This document shows positions 1-11,200 of a stretch of 64,000 bases of DNA, piece after piece. Numbering within the stretch: position 1 is the stretch's first letter; every line of letters begins with the position of its first letter. The DNA comes from Zygaena filipendulae. Its lineage: Eukaryota; Arthropoda; Insecta; Lepidoptera; Zygaenidae. The translations under genes were made by a program, and so were the position numbers. The stretch covers positions 1,381,501-1,445,500 of the forward strand of contig OU015675.1 in NCBI GenBank assembly GCA_907165275.2. The letters run 5' to 3'. The notes beneath the pieces are model-generated. The model did not search any database. It was not told the DNA's origin and worked only from the letters and a program-made list of their open reading frames with translations.

Positions 1-880
1 CCATAAAGGGTCAGAATTGATAGAAATAGATAATTGAAAGTCAAAAGCTTTGGTTTTGTTAACGCTATTACAGGGGTCAAACTTGCGCCACCCGATATAA
101 AAAAAATTATATCTTATAAGATATTTTCTTGACCTTAAAAGCATCGCATTCTTTTCATAGTTTTCTAAGAAAAATCCCTACAGTAAGTTAACATTTTTCT
201 TTATACCGCTAATAATATAAGGTCTGTCAAAAGGAAGCCTTTTGAACCTTGTTTACCCTATATTAATATACCTAATTTGCCATAGGTGTGCCATTTATTT
301 TAATGAAATTATGGTTAGTTATCTTTAAATTAAAATAAGTCTTCAATATCTCTGTCAATAATTGTTAATTTTTTTTTTAATATTCGTTTTATTTTAAAGG
401 TTTAGTTTTAAAAGAGTTTATCACGAAAAGGTTGCCTAAATTCTTCAAAATAGTATCATAAACCAACTAAAAACTTTTAAGTAATAGGTATCTAACAATC
501 ACAATTGAATTTACAATGATGCAAACGCATATATCAAAAGAGATCACAAAGTAAAACTAAATAGCCATCGCTTTAATTAACCTAAAAACTTCACTAAACA
601 AACAATTTATGCCACACTTTGAAACTGTACAAAATTCCAACACAACCTATCCACTGTCGGTGCGGTTAGCTCACCTACTATCAAAAGCAATTACAACGCT
701 CCACAATGAACGCCTGCCTCCTAGACTATACTACTAGTAGGGTACATAGAGCAAGTAACACACAAGTTCCGGCAGAAGCGCCAAACTTCTCGGTTACCGG
801 AGCGCCCAAGTTCCGAGCTGCGACCTCTTACTAACAAGCTACGAACTTGAAAACTTAACACTACGCCATTCTCCGTTGTA
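1..880. other. AT-rich non-coding stretch, no gene recognised
   Basis: No supported coding exon. The part at about 640-870 is less AT-rich and looks low-copy. Its minus strand has a GTGAGC donor-like site (complement of 672-677), but no ORF or partner exon was found. Confidence 0.5.
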
Positions 881-884
881 TACT

Positions 885-1115
885 GGGCCCTTATTCACTA
901 TGACCATAACACGCCGCGCTAAGATGAGACGCCGCGAAAACTATCTTTCCCCCGTAAACAAAGAAGTTTTAATGCAAAAAAATACATTTACAACGTTTCT
1001 TAGGGCATTAAGAATAATAATTTCTAAGATCTTGGCATCTAGAATGTTTGGAAATTAGTTTTTGGGACGTGCGTTATGGGCAAGGAATGTTGTTGGTCAT
1101 AGTGAATAAGGGCCC
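885..1115. mobile_element. MITE with GGGCCCTTATTCACTATGACC inverted ends (copy 1)
   Basis: A 231-bp element. The left end GGGCCCTTATTCACTATGAC is repeated inverted at the right end (1091-1115). A second, truncated copy in reverse orientation lies at about 8262-8455. Short open frames inside it are chance. Confidence 0.75.
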
Positions 1116-1180
1116 TGATTGTGAGATTGTTTTCGTGCGATGTTAAGACGGCTTGTGTGTTTTAAAATTTTATTAAATAC

Positions 1181-1390
1181 TAGCTGTGTCCCACGGTTTC
1201 ACCCGGATGAGTTTCGGAATTCCCGCAAGAACTCCAAAATACCCTAATTTACTACTTATAATATCAGCTAATTAGCAGTGAAAGTCCCGTAAAAGTTGGT
1301 TCAACCGTCCAACCGGTTTGGAGATTCACCCGCGTGAGTTTCGGAACTCCCGCAGGAACTCCAAACATCTTTTATACAAACCTTGTCCTG
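1181..1390 (+). repeat. Diverged CTAGCTGT-type short interspersed repeat
   Basis: Starts CTAGCTGTGTCCCACGG and contains the family's tandem 'GTTTCGGAAYTCCCGC' blocks. It is a variant subfamily also seen reversed at 19050-19248. Confidence 0.6.
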
Positions 1391-1699
1391 AAAATGACGA
1401 ACACAAAAAAAGGAATCATCCAATTGAAGGCAGTCGTTTGGAAGTTATGCGATCACATACATTTCGGCGATTCATTTTTATTTATATAAACTAGTCGATC
1501 CCCCACGGGCCTTGGTTTCCCCCGCATTTATTTCAAAGTTCTCGTGGGAATTTAATTAAAAATTAAAAATTACTCTGTTACTCAAGAATATTGTATCTCC
1601 CTTTAAAATCAGTAGTTTTAAAGTACTATTACAAACAAAATACAAAAATCAAACATTTCTCTTAAGAAATATTAGTAGTAATAAACGATGAAGAAATAG

Positions 1700-2123
1700 T
1701 ATATTTCATTACGAGTGCGGAAAGCCTGTCATTGCAAAGAGCTCCGACAAATGTCTACCCGAGCCGAGGCGCAGCCGAAGGTGAGGGTTGACAGTCGGAA
1801 CTCTTTGCAATGACGGTTCCGCACGTGTACTGAACAACTATTTTTAATACAGTTGCGAAAAAATGAAGCAATTTAATAAAATAAATAAAAACACGCAAAC
1901 AACTCAACTAAGTACCAACTGTGATCAAGAGATGGCGCTAGTCGTATTAGTAATGCGAAACGTGCAAAAAGTGTGTCAAAATCGTGTCGCCATTTTTGAC
2001 AGTTGGGAAAGAGAACGCACGAGTTCGGGAAAGGTAAAGAAAAAGCTCGAGTATGTAATAGCCCACATCCCGAACGCTATACGTCCCTGCAATACGCCAC
2101 TTTTTGAGCAACTGTATTAAAAA
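1700..2123 (+). mobile_element. Composite hairpin/TIR repeat, forward arm of an inverted pair
   Basis: Contains a hairpin (about 1712-1830; TTGCAAAGAGCTCCGAC against GTCGGAACTCTTTGCAA). This is followed by a TIR element with ends TTTTTAATACAGTTGC (1841-1856) and its complement (2108-2123). The whole is repeated in reverse orientation at 4232-4624. The open frames in it are non-coding by-products. Confidence 0.7.
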
Positions 2124-2159
2124 TTGTTTTTGCACCTTTTTTTCTTTTATAGGCACAGA

Positions 2160-3640
2160 AATAAGTTACGGAACCGACATCTTTGATTCCCGCAGAACAA
2201 CTCCTATTGTTACTTTAATCAAAATAAGTTCCCACGTTCATTATTTGTGGAGTAGTCTAAGAGTCGACAGCCACAAAGTTGAGCAAAAAAAAACCTTTAG
2301 CGAACTCCTACTAATTGTGAGTGCTCCGTTTCGTTGGCAGCTAAACTTTGTTGTCTCACTTTCTTGACACTTGTACCCTCTGAGTAGGGTGGCCATGTGC
2401 ATCGTGTCCCAGCATACGAGCATTTGTCCAATTTTTCTATAATTTTGCTAGAGTGCGAAAATAGCCTAGGACAACAGTACCTAATGGTGCGTCGATTTTG
2501 ATTAATACGTACTTATTACAAGTTACATTTCTTATTGAAGTGAAACTTCATTAGACATGAAAGGTTTTTGCAGGGAAATCCGAGTTGCTCGGTGAAAAAA
2601 AAAAACACCTACTGATATTTTGAGTTGTGGTCAATTGGTTATATTAGAGACACAGATAATAGACTGGCTGAATAGAAAACGGTTGAGGACCGCTTTCGTT
2701 GGATTTTGAATATCTAAAAATTTAAAATGTCCCGTGTTAGTTTCATTTCATTATTTACGTTATGGAAACCCTACATCTAGGTCTAGTTAGACAGGAAATA
2801 TAATGTTGTCGGTTCCATGAGAGTTACGTCTAGAATGCTGTCAATGAAAAGACTGATTTTGTATTTGTACAAATTGTAAAGTTTTTAATTAGTGTGTACA
2901 AACTTTAATGTTGTCTTTGGTTTTTATTTATACCTGTGCCCCGCGGTTTCAACCGCGTGAGTTTTGGGATCAGGAACCTTTGCGGACGCAGGCAGAACAA
3001 CCCGCCAAAGTTTGAGCACAATCGGACCAATGTTTTCGAAACGCATAGAGGAGAGACAAACAAAAATTCATTTTTATTTTTATAAAGATAATTTCTCTCA
3101 CTCGATTTCAATTTAAGATGCGTTTTAAAATTACTAAGCAATTGACAATCAGAAGTACCTACATTAAATATTCATGTTTTTCATTAAATTACGGGTTAGC
3201 CTGTAATTTAGTGTTAAAATTAAATATTTTCTAACACATTGTTAATTATAAAATAAATGAATAGGACATTTAAATTTGAAAATAAATAAGGCCCCAGGTT
3301 TGTTTGTTAGCAAGTGACCAATTAGTTCGTGAGAAAACCTAGCAGGACAGAGATCAGAGACCACAGAGAGAGAAAGAGAGAGCAAGAGAGAGAGAGAGAG
3401 AAGGAGAGAGTCCTCTCAATTAATCAAAGCCGCTGTTAAACTTGCGTCGTGACAGTCCAATGAATAATTCATGTATTGAAGATTTGGCGAGTTGACTTCA
3501 CTGACCTGACACCGACTTGCGGCAGAACTTGCAACTTCAATCGGAAGTTGCGCAAAGCACTTGTAAACGATTTAATCGTGCAACTTGTTAAGTGTTGTGG
3601 CTCCTGCCCCCTTAGCCAAGTTCACAATCTATGATCAATC
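2160..3640. other. Non-coding stretch with a GA-rich microsatellite
   Basis: No gene recognised. It holds a fragment of the CTAGCTGT repeat family at about 2935-3000 and a (GA)n purine tract at about 3361-3410. A less AT-rich, apparently unique stretch lies at about 3420-3640. Confidence 0.55.
3361..3410 (+). repeat. (GA)n microsatellite
   Basis: A run of AGAGAG with occasional A or C interruptions over about 50 bases. Confidence 0.85.
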
Positions 3641-3894
3641 ACTACATAGTATAAAACAAAGTCGCCTCCCGCTGTCTGTCTGTTTCTAATCCCTATGTAT
3701 AAGCAGTCAGCGTGATTCAGCGATTTTTCAAGAAAAAATGTATTATCTTAATCAATCCTGTCTCCAACAAGGATCAAAAGGTTCTATGGGTCAAGTTAGG
3801 TTTGGGTATTAGAAGTGTCACAAATCGATAAAACTTTTCCTATTTTATTATTTTAATTATAGCTCTTAATCTCTCATTTAGGGTCGATTTATGT

Positions 3895-4154
3895 CTACAG
3901 ACATTGAGCGTGCCAGACACGTTCCGTGACAGACACTTGCCAAGAATAAAATGTGGAAAAAAACCAAGATACACCGTTTATTTACAAAAGACGTCTGCAC
4001 GGTTCCGATGCTCTATTCACACTGCTTGACTGTAGTCACAGACACGTACAGAAATGAACCGCGAGACAAAATATTCTTTCCGTTAATACGGACTGTATAG
4101 GAGAATATTATTTTGTCTGCGACAGAACGTGTCTGGCACGCTCAATGTCTGTAG
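3895..4154. mobile_element. TIR element with perfect 30-bp inverted ends
   Basis: The left end at 3895-3924 begins CTACAGACATTGAGCGTGCC and is matched exactly, inverted, by 4125-4154. The 260-bp interior has no ORF, so this is a non-autonomous DNA transposon. No clear target duplication is seen. Confidence 0.85.
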
Positions 4155-4231
4155 TTACCTTTAGAAGATAATGTTGGTCATAATTTTCCGAAGGTGTTCA
4201 AAGGTGAGGACCAAAAACGACTGAAATGTTT

Positions 4232-4624
4232 TTTTTAATACAGTTGCTCAAAAAGTGGCGTATTGCAGGGACGTTTAGCGTTCGGGATGTGGGCTATTAC
4301 ATACTCGAGCTTTTTGTTTACCTTTCCCGAACTCGTGCGTTCTCTTTGCCAACTGTCAAAAATGGCGACACGACTTTGACACACTTTTTGCATTGCGAAA
4401 CGTAGGTTTCGCATTACTAATACGACTAGCGCCATCTCTTGATCACAGTTGGAACTTAGTTCAGTTTGTTGTGTTTTTGATATTTTATTAAATTGCTTAA
4501 TTTTTTCGTAGCTGTATTAAAAATAGTTGTTCAGTACACGTGCGGAACCGTCATTGCAACTAGTTCCGACTGTCAACCCTCACCTTCCGTTTCCGGTTTT
4601 CCGCACTTATAATGAAATATACTA
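4232..4624 (-). mobile_element. Composite hairpin/TIR repeat, reverse arm of inverted pair
   Basis: Reverse-complement copy of 1700-2123, including the TTTTTAATACAGTTGC end and the sequence shared around GCGCCATCTCTTGATC. It differs by small indels, so it is an old copy. Confidence 0.7.
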
Positions 4625-5142
4625 TTTTTTTTAATTCAGTCTTCTAAGCCTCTCAACTGCCGTCTTTTAAACAGTTTTACTATACCTAAAGCTTTCATCA
4701 AAACTTTGTCCGTTCTAATTTCGAATTTACATTTTTTTTTTTCGACAGTAGGTACGTACCTACTCTAGAACTTTATTTAATTAAATCGGGAAATAAGGTT
4801 TTGCATCGTCAGAAGAATCTTTGATATTATACCCAATGTTTAGCTCGGGCAAACTTTTGCCGTTCCGTTACATAATTCAGTGCAAATATAAAAGTACAAA
4901 GTTCACTCGAGCAAAGCAACGGTAGACCGCAACGCGTAATAGAATTCGCATAATATTAATTACAAAATACTTTTACGTTCACTAAGTCGAAGTAATTAAT
5001 TTCTAATTCGTAATAATATCGTTTTAAGCAGATGAATAAATACATGGTGTATGGTTAAACGAGGGGCGTATTGAAGGGTATTGGATTCGTGTCACAAATA
5101 TCTTTCAAAAAAACTATATTTATTGATGTAGGTAATCTTTAC

Positions 5143-5340
5143 ATCTAATATATGTATATAAATCACGTGTCACGTTGTTTGTCCACGATGGACTCCGAAA
5201 CTACTGAACGGATTTTGATAAAATTTTGCAACCATTCATAAAATGGTCCAACCTAAAAGATAAGATAGTTTTTATCCCGGAATTCCCGCGGGAACTCCGA
5301 CTCCGAAATTACCGCGGATGAAATCGCGGGGGACAGCTAG
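5143..5340 (-). repeat. Short interspersed repeat, first of two tandem copies
   Basis: Runs from ATATAAATCACGTGTCACG through ACTACTGAACGGATTTTGAT to GAAATCGCGGGGGACAGCTAG. The end is the complement of the CTAGCTGTCCCCCGCG start of the family. Confidence 0.7.
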
Positions 5341-5570
5341 TCTAATATATATAAATCACGTGTCACGTTGTTTGTCCGCGATGGACTCCGAAACTACTGA
5401 ACGGATTTTGATAATATTTTGTAACCATTTATAATATGGGCCAACTTAAAAGATAGGATAGTTTTTATCCCGGAATTCCCTCGGGAACTGAAGGACATAG
5501 AGTACTTTTTTCCCGCAACCTCCGCGGGAACTCCGAAATTACCGCGGATGAAATCGCGGGGGACAGCTAG
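5341..5570 (-). repeat. Short interspersed repeat, second tandem copy
   Basis: Direct repeat of 5143-5340 with the same start and GGGGGACAGCTAG end, plus an inserted duplicated CCCGC block. A third truncated start follows at 5571. Confidence 0.7.
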
Positions 5571-5766
5571 TATAGTATAAAATGTAGTCGCTTCCGCTGT
5601 CTGTTCGCGATAAACTCAAAAACTACTGAACGGATTTTCATGCGGTTATCACCGATAGATAAAGTGATTCATGAGGAAGGTTTGTATCTATAGTTTATTT
5701 GTACAGAACTTCAAAATTACTACGGGTAAAAAATTAATCGCGCAAGTAGCCGACGCGCTGACGAAT

Positions 5767-5807
5767 CATACCCTTATTATCATACCCTTATTATCATACC
5801 CTTATTC
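5767..5807 (+). repeat. 14-bp minisatellite, three copies
   Basis: CATACCCTTATTAT repeated about three times in a row. Confidence 0.8.
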
Positions 5808-6024
5808 AACGACACTTGCCTTTACAGCTATTGACGATGTTAAGGTCATTCACATGCGTGCCACGTTCTATATTAAAAATATTCTTTTTAAACTGTGAAA
5901 TTGATCAGTTTTTTTTTATTCATATTTTTATTAGTCACTAGTCGACTCCCACGGTTGCACTCGCGTTCATTTCGAAGTTCTCATGACAATTTCGGGATAA
6001 ATAGTAAGTACTCTATGTCACTTA

Positions 6025-6243
6025 CGGCCGCACTCAGAGTCGTTTTAATGATCACTTATTTTTAAGTCAAGATGTTTAAAACAAAATTGCCTCAATTAAT
6101 GTTAATTGGCATTTGACTATTAAGTTAAATTTATTTAAATGCCAATTAACATTAGTTTAATGAACGTCTCTGATTGCGGCAATTTTGTCTTAAAAATCTA
6201 TACTTAAAATTAAGTAATCATTAAACGACTCTGAGTGCGGCCG
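6025..6243. mobile_element. Foldback MITE (219 bp) with TTA flanks, copy 1
   Basis: A long inverted repeat with ends CGGCCGCACTCAGAGTCG and its complement, and a central palindrome around ATGCCAATTAACAT. TTA on both sides (6022-6024, 6244-6246) is consistent with a PIF/Harbinger-type 3-bp target duplication. Confidence 0.75.
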
Positions 6244-6833
6244 TTAAGGAATACTGTAGCTTAATTTAAGTAAAATAAATTTTAAAATCGTTTAGGTGCT
6301 TTTCGAAGTTATCCTTTACAAACAAGAAATATAACAAAAAGTCAAATCTTTCAAATCAAATAATAATTATTGAGGGTTCAAATATGCCTCTCCTTTGAAG
6401 CTACACCCTGTATACACCACACCCGTCGCCCAACAATGACGCGGTCTTACCAAGTACGTCCCTATAACAAAGTTATTAAGCTTGACAGACTAAATTGGTT
6501 CGCAGTCGATCGACTTTGATTAATTTGATAAATTTGCTATAACATTGTGATACTTTCGTTGAGAGCTTTGGAAAATATAAGAACTGGCAGTTAGCTGCGG
6601 TTTCACCCGCCTTAATTTCGGAGTTCCCGGTTAGATTCTGAGATAAAAAGCCTCCTATGTCCTTTTCTGTACTCCTGAAAACGTGTAAGTATGCAAAATC
6701 TCATGATGACCGGTTGAGTAGTTAAGGCATGAAAACATAACAGACAAACAAACAAACTCACATTCGCATTTATATTATTTATACACATTAGTTTAGTTAC
6801 ACATAAATTTTATGTCAGTAACAAAATGTATAA

Positions 6834-7083
6834 TAGGGATGTTGACTACTTTTGAAAAGCAAAATTCTAATTAGTCCGTCAGTTAGAAAATAAAAAAACA
6901 ATAGACACGTATTTTTTGCTTTTTTAAATAAATTAAAATATACAGAAATAAAGCGCATTAAAGTTTAGGGTGAAGGGGTCGTGACGTCACTAACCGCAAA
7001 ACCGCCATACAAAATGTCAGAATAGTGACGTCACGCGAAATTTCAACTATATCGCCGTTATTTTTTTATTACTGCCGCCATTT
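6834..7083 (+). mobile_element. TGACGTCA-bearing MITE family, copy 1 (3'-truncated)
   Basis: Begins AGGGATGTTGACTACTTTTG with an ATTAGTCCGTC subterminal motif. It contains two GTGACGTCAC palindromes separated by about 50 bp. It breaks off after CGCCGTTATTTTTTT, so the right end is missing. Confidence 0.75.
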
Positions 7084-7240
7084 TGTTTATAAAGCCAAGG
7101 GGAGTAAGTTTCACAATTTTTCATATTTGCGAGAACCCTTAGATACACATTTGGTTAGGATTTATGTCTGGTTTGAACTGTGACTATAATATTGATATCC
7201 GATACACAACGATTTCCAATTTTCTGCTCTTTACATTATC

Positions 7241-7412
7241 CTTACTAATATTATGAATACGAAAGTGAGTTTGTTTGTTTGTTACGCTTTCATGCCTCAA
7301 TGGCTAAATGGATCATCATGAAATTTTGCATACACGTTGTCAGGGATACAAAAAGTGACATAGGGTACTTTTTATCCCGGAGTTCATGCGGGAACTCCGA
7401 AATTACCGCGTC
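7241..7412 (-). repeat. Short interspersed repeat, reverse orientation
   Basis: Starts CCTTACTAATATTATGAATAC and passes through the GAAATTTTGCATACACGTTG core to GGAACTCCGAAATTACCGCG. The CAGCTAG end is missing. Confidence 0.65.
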
Positions 7413-7507
7413 AGCTTTTTTTTTTATTTAACCGATTGGTCAGACGTTTGTCCATAATCTCACCTGATGGTAAGCGTAGATGTGACTAAGGTGTTACACG
7501 TCTGCCA

Positions 7508-7986
7508 ATGGGGATGTTGACTACTTTTTTGCTAGTTGCTACTACACGTATTTTTTGCTTTTTTAAATAAATTAAAATATACAGAGATAAAGCGCATTAA
7601 AGTTTAGGGTGAGGGGGTCGTGACGTCACTAACCACTAAAACCGCCATACAAACTGTCAGAATAGTGACGTCACGCGAAATTTCAACTCAATGTATCGCC
7701 GTTTTTTCGTTGATTCCGTAAAAAAAAAAATACGTGTCCAATATTTTTTACTAGCTGTGCCCCGGGGTTTCACCCGCGGTAATTTCGGAGTTCCCGTGGG
7801 AATTCCGGGATAAAAAGTACTCTATGTCCTTCTCAGTACTCCTGACAACGTGCATGCCAAATCTCATCCAAATCTGTTCAGCCGTTTTTGCGTGATTGAG
7901 TAACAAACATCCACACTTTCACATTTATAATATTAGTAGGATTAATCTACAAGACGGGCTAAAAGAAATATTCAACATGCCCATTA
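7508..7986 (+). mobile_element. TGACGTCA-bearing MITE, copy 2, split by a nested repeat
   Basis: The left end GGGGATGTTGACTAC and right end TTCAACATGCCCATTA are both present. The paired TGACGTCA palindromes lie at about 7620 and 7670. It is interrupted near the right end by the repeat at 7751-7942. Confidence 0.75.
7751..7942 (+). repeat. Full-length CTAGCTGT-type short interspersed repeat
   Basis: Runs from CTAGCTGTGCCCCGGGG to ATTTATAATATTAGTAGGAT with the AAAAAGTACTCTATGTCCTT core. It is inserted inside the MITE at 7508-7986, so it is younger than that MITE. There is no poly(A) tail. The family name is not known to me with certainty. Confidence 0.8.
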
Positions 7987-8087
7987 AGTACCTGTTCACT
8001 CTGCTCTTGAAGAGGTCCAAATTGTAATTGGGCTAACAGCATTATAATACTTACTAACCCAATAAACTCTATCTCTTTCCCACCCAG

Positions 8088-8240
8088 TGCTCAGTGTCTT
8101 GCGGGGAGGGAGTGCAGATGCGGGGGGTGGAGTGTACCCCCGCGGGGGGAGGGTGCGATCCATCCTCCAGGCCCGAGATCTCCCGACCCTGTTCCACCGG
8201 CATAAACTGCCCAGCGTATAGGGAATCCGAAGAACCTGAG
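8088..8240 (+). CDS. nolo: ADAMTSL exon a: first visible TSP1 repeat
   Basis: The acceptor is a pyrimidine-rich run ending CACCCAG and the donor is GTAAGA. It encodes 51 residues opening with CSVSCGEG, the classic TSP1 core, with four further cysteines. The intron falls just before the first TSP1 cysteine, the same place as between the exons ending 27543 and starting 27767. So an upstream exon carrying the tryptophans must exist, but I did not find it in 1-8087. Confidence 0.88.
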
Positions 8241-11200
8241 GTAAGAACCACCTTTTCCGTTCTATGACCAACAACATTCTTTGCCTATAACGCGCGTCCC
8301 AGAAACACAATCCCAGACGTCAAAATGTTAAAATTAATATAAGACACGATGTAAATGTTTTGTTTTATTGAAACTTCTTTGAGCGCGAAGGAAAATAATT
8401 TTTTGTTTCGCATTATCTTAAGGCAAAGTGTTATGGTCATAGTGAATAAGGGCCCCAGAGGGGCTATTATGTAACTTTTGTTTCTGTCATTTTTCGGTTG
8501 CAATCAAAAACATGGCGGTTTTGCGATTATAATATGCACGTTTTGACACCTACAATATCTAGCAATCAATCAAAATAAACATACTTCAAAAGTTGAAGCT
8601 GTCTAAGCATGATTGATTAATCACAAAATCACTATTTTTCTCATTGAAACTGAAATATGATAGCAACAAAAGTTACATATTTAATAAGGATGTTGACAAC
8701 TTTTAAAAATCTAAATTTTAATTAGTCCGTCTTTTAGAAAATTAAAAATCATTAGACACGTTTTTTTTTTTATTTTTCAAATAAATTAAAATACACAGAG
8801 ATAAAGCGCATTAAAGTTTAGGATGGGGGCTCGTGACGTCACTTACCGCTACAAGCCGCCATACAAACTGCACTAGTTAGTGACGTCACGCGAAATTCTA
8901 ACTCAATGTATCGCTGTTATTTTTTGATTACGTAAAAAAAGAAAAAAATACGTGTCCAATATTTTTTATTAATCTACAAGACGGACTAAAAAAAATAGTC
9001 AAATAGCCTATTTCCCTGCTGATCCGCTGGACCATCCGACAAGTTGTTTCAATTGAAACACTACAAGGGTTTTGTTCAAAATGAACCAAATTATGCGATC
9101 AGCGGAATAGACTAATTGAGTGACAGAGAGAATGGGCACAGCCGACAGTTACAGTGAGAACGATGTAGGGCTGGTTTTATTAGAGTAAGCTTTTGTTATT
9201 GTACTAAAAGTCTTATTTAGAGAAAAGACAAAAGATATATACACTGGCGATCAAATAAATCGGGCCAACCCGCCACTTGTTAGGTACTAAAACTGATTTG
9301 TCTCAAAAAATATACACATTGCATTGATCAAAGTTACAAGAGAAAGAGCTTTTGTGAGGCCCAGTTTATATGATCACCAGTGTATATTAGCTTTGATAGA
9401 AGACAAAGTTATGTCATAAAAATATTGAGTTCTCATTTCAGTATACATACGGAACTTGTTTGATATAAAGAATTTAGATAATACTTGAGATTTTTTTTAA
9501 TTATTTTGTTTATTTGTTGATTCAACATTATTTCTATATCTACTTAGGCTGTTAGGGAATAAAATTTTACCAAAAATTTTCATCTGTATTGTTATTTATT
9601 TATTTAAACGTTATTCAATTTCACATCACGATACAAAAGGCGTTGGGTATTTTCCGGAGTATGAAAATCACAATTCTAATTAGTCCGTCAGTTAGAAAAT
9701 AAAAAAATAATGGACACGTATTTTTTGCTTTTTCAAATTTATGATAATAAACATAGATAGAGCGCATTAAAGTTTAGGGTAGGGTAAGTTCGTAACGTCA
9801 TTCGGTATATGCCCCGTACAAACTGCACCGGGTTGTGAGTTGTGACGTCACGCGAAATTTCAACTCAACGTATCGCTGATATTTTTTGATTACGTAAAAA
9901 AGAAAAAATACGTGTCCAATATTTTTTACTGATCTACAAGACGAACTAAAAAAAATTTAGTCAAGTAACCAATTCTACGGTGGTATTCTCCGACAGTCAA
10001 TCTTTCCAATTTCGATAGTAGGTACATAGAGTTCACTTAGAACTGCCTTAAAGAGATGATTTCAGTTGTAATTTGTTCACATCTAATACGTGCAATGTAT
10101 ATCTCTTATAACTTTTTAAAACCAGGATGATATAGACGACTTACTGCCAGGAGTGCTGTACCACACGCAGCCACTGATCCAACAGTACCCACCGCCTCAG
10201 GCGAAGGCCGAGAGGCTGATTGGAGAACCGGATGTGCCGGTAGAAGCGACGTGAGTATTGCATTTTCATTAATATTATTAATTATTAATAAACCAATTAA
10301 TAGGCTAAATTTTGGGCTAATACTAATTTTGTTTTTAGTCCATCGTTTATATAAATAACAATATTGATTATTTTTTTCTTTTTTACGTAGTCAGAAAATA
10401 ACGACGATACATTGAGTCACGCCTTTATACAGGATAGTCCTAAACCTAATTGCGCTTTAATCTAAGATTCTTTTTTTTAATTAATTTGAAAAAGGAAAAT
10501 ATACGTGTTTAATTTTTTTTTTTATTATCAAACTGATGGACAAAATACAAATATGACTTTCATACCCTGGCGACAAGCCTTATTGTCCAAGGACTTTTTG
10601 GTGAATGTATATTTCTTACTCGTCAAGTTGTATCATTAGTGTTATAAAATTTATGTTCATTCACATATTTTATAACAGAAAAAAATTCTAATGACCCGTC
10701 TTCGATCCTAACAGTGCCTTCAATGAGAGATTGACTCACTGCCAGACCACTTACAGTGAAAACCTTGAATCCATCTTTTCCATTTATAGTTGATTCCATT
10801 GATAGGTACTCGGAAGAACAAAATTCAGTCTTTTTTATTTTGGCACGGTTTAGGATCTCCCTAGAAACATTAAATTTTATCGAGGGTAAATTCAACCCCT
10901 AAGGGGACGAAAAGCGTGAGACGTGTGTGGAACCGCAGGAAGCGATTATTAACTTCATTCTATTTATTTCCATTAATATTTGTCTCACTTATAATAGGAA
11001 TTTAACTGAGGTTATTCACTCAATCTTTCAATTTAATAACAATGCACTATTGGTTCTACGTTTACAATAATAATAGCACCTTTAATAACTTTGTCACTTT
11101 ATTAAGCTGATCTCTGATATCTCAAAGCAGTTTCCATGGATAAAAATGTATTATTTGTTTAACATCCACACTGAATACAGCTGTAGATAGTAAATAAACC

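Noticed and set aside
672..870. Minus-strand first exon with GTGAGC donor
   Set aside because: Only the donor is convincing; no promoter signal, ORF or acceptor could be paired with it.
1863..2156. Short overlapping open frames
   Set aside because: They lie within a TIR repeat present again at 4232-4624, with no known domain.
7996..8310. Minus-strand open frame of 104 codons
   Set aside because: It is the reverse of the GC-rich TSP1 exon at 8088-8240, which has clear domain and splice support.
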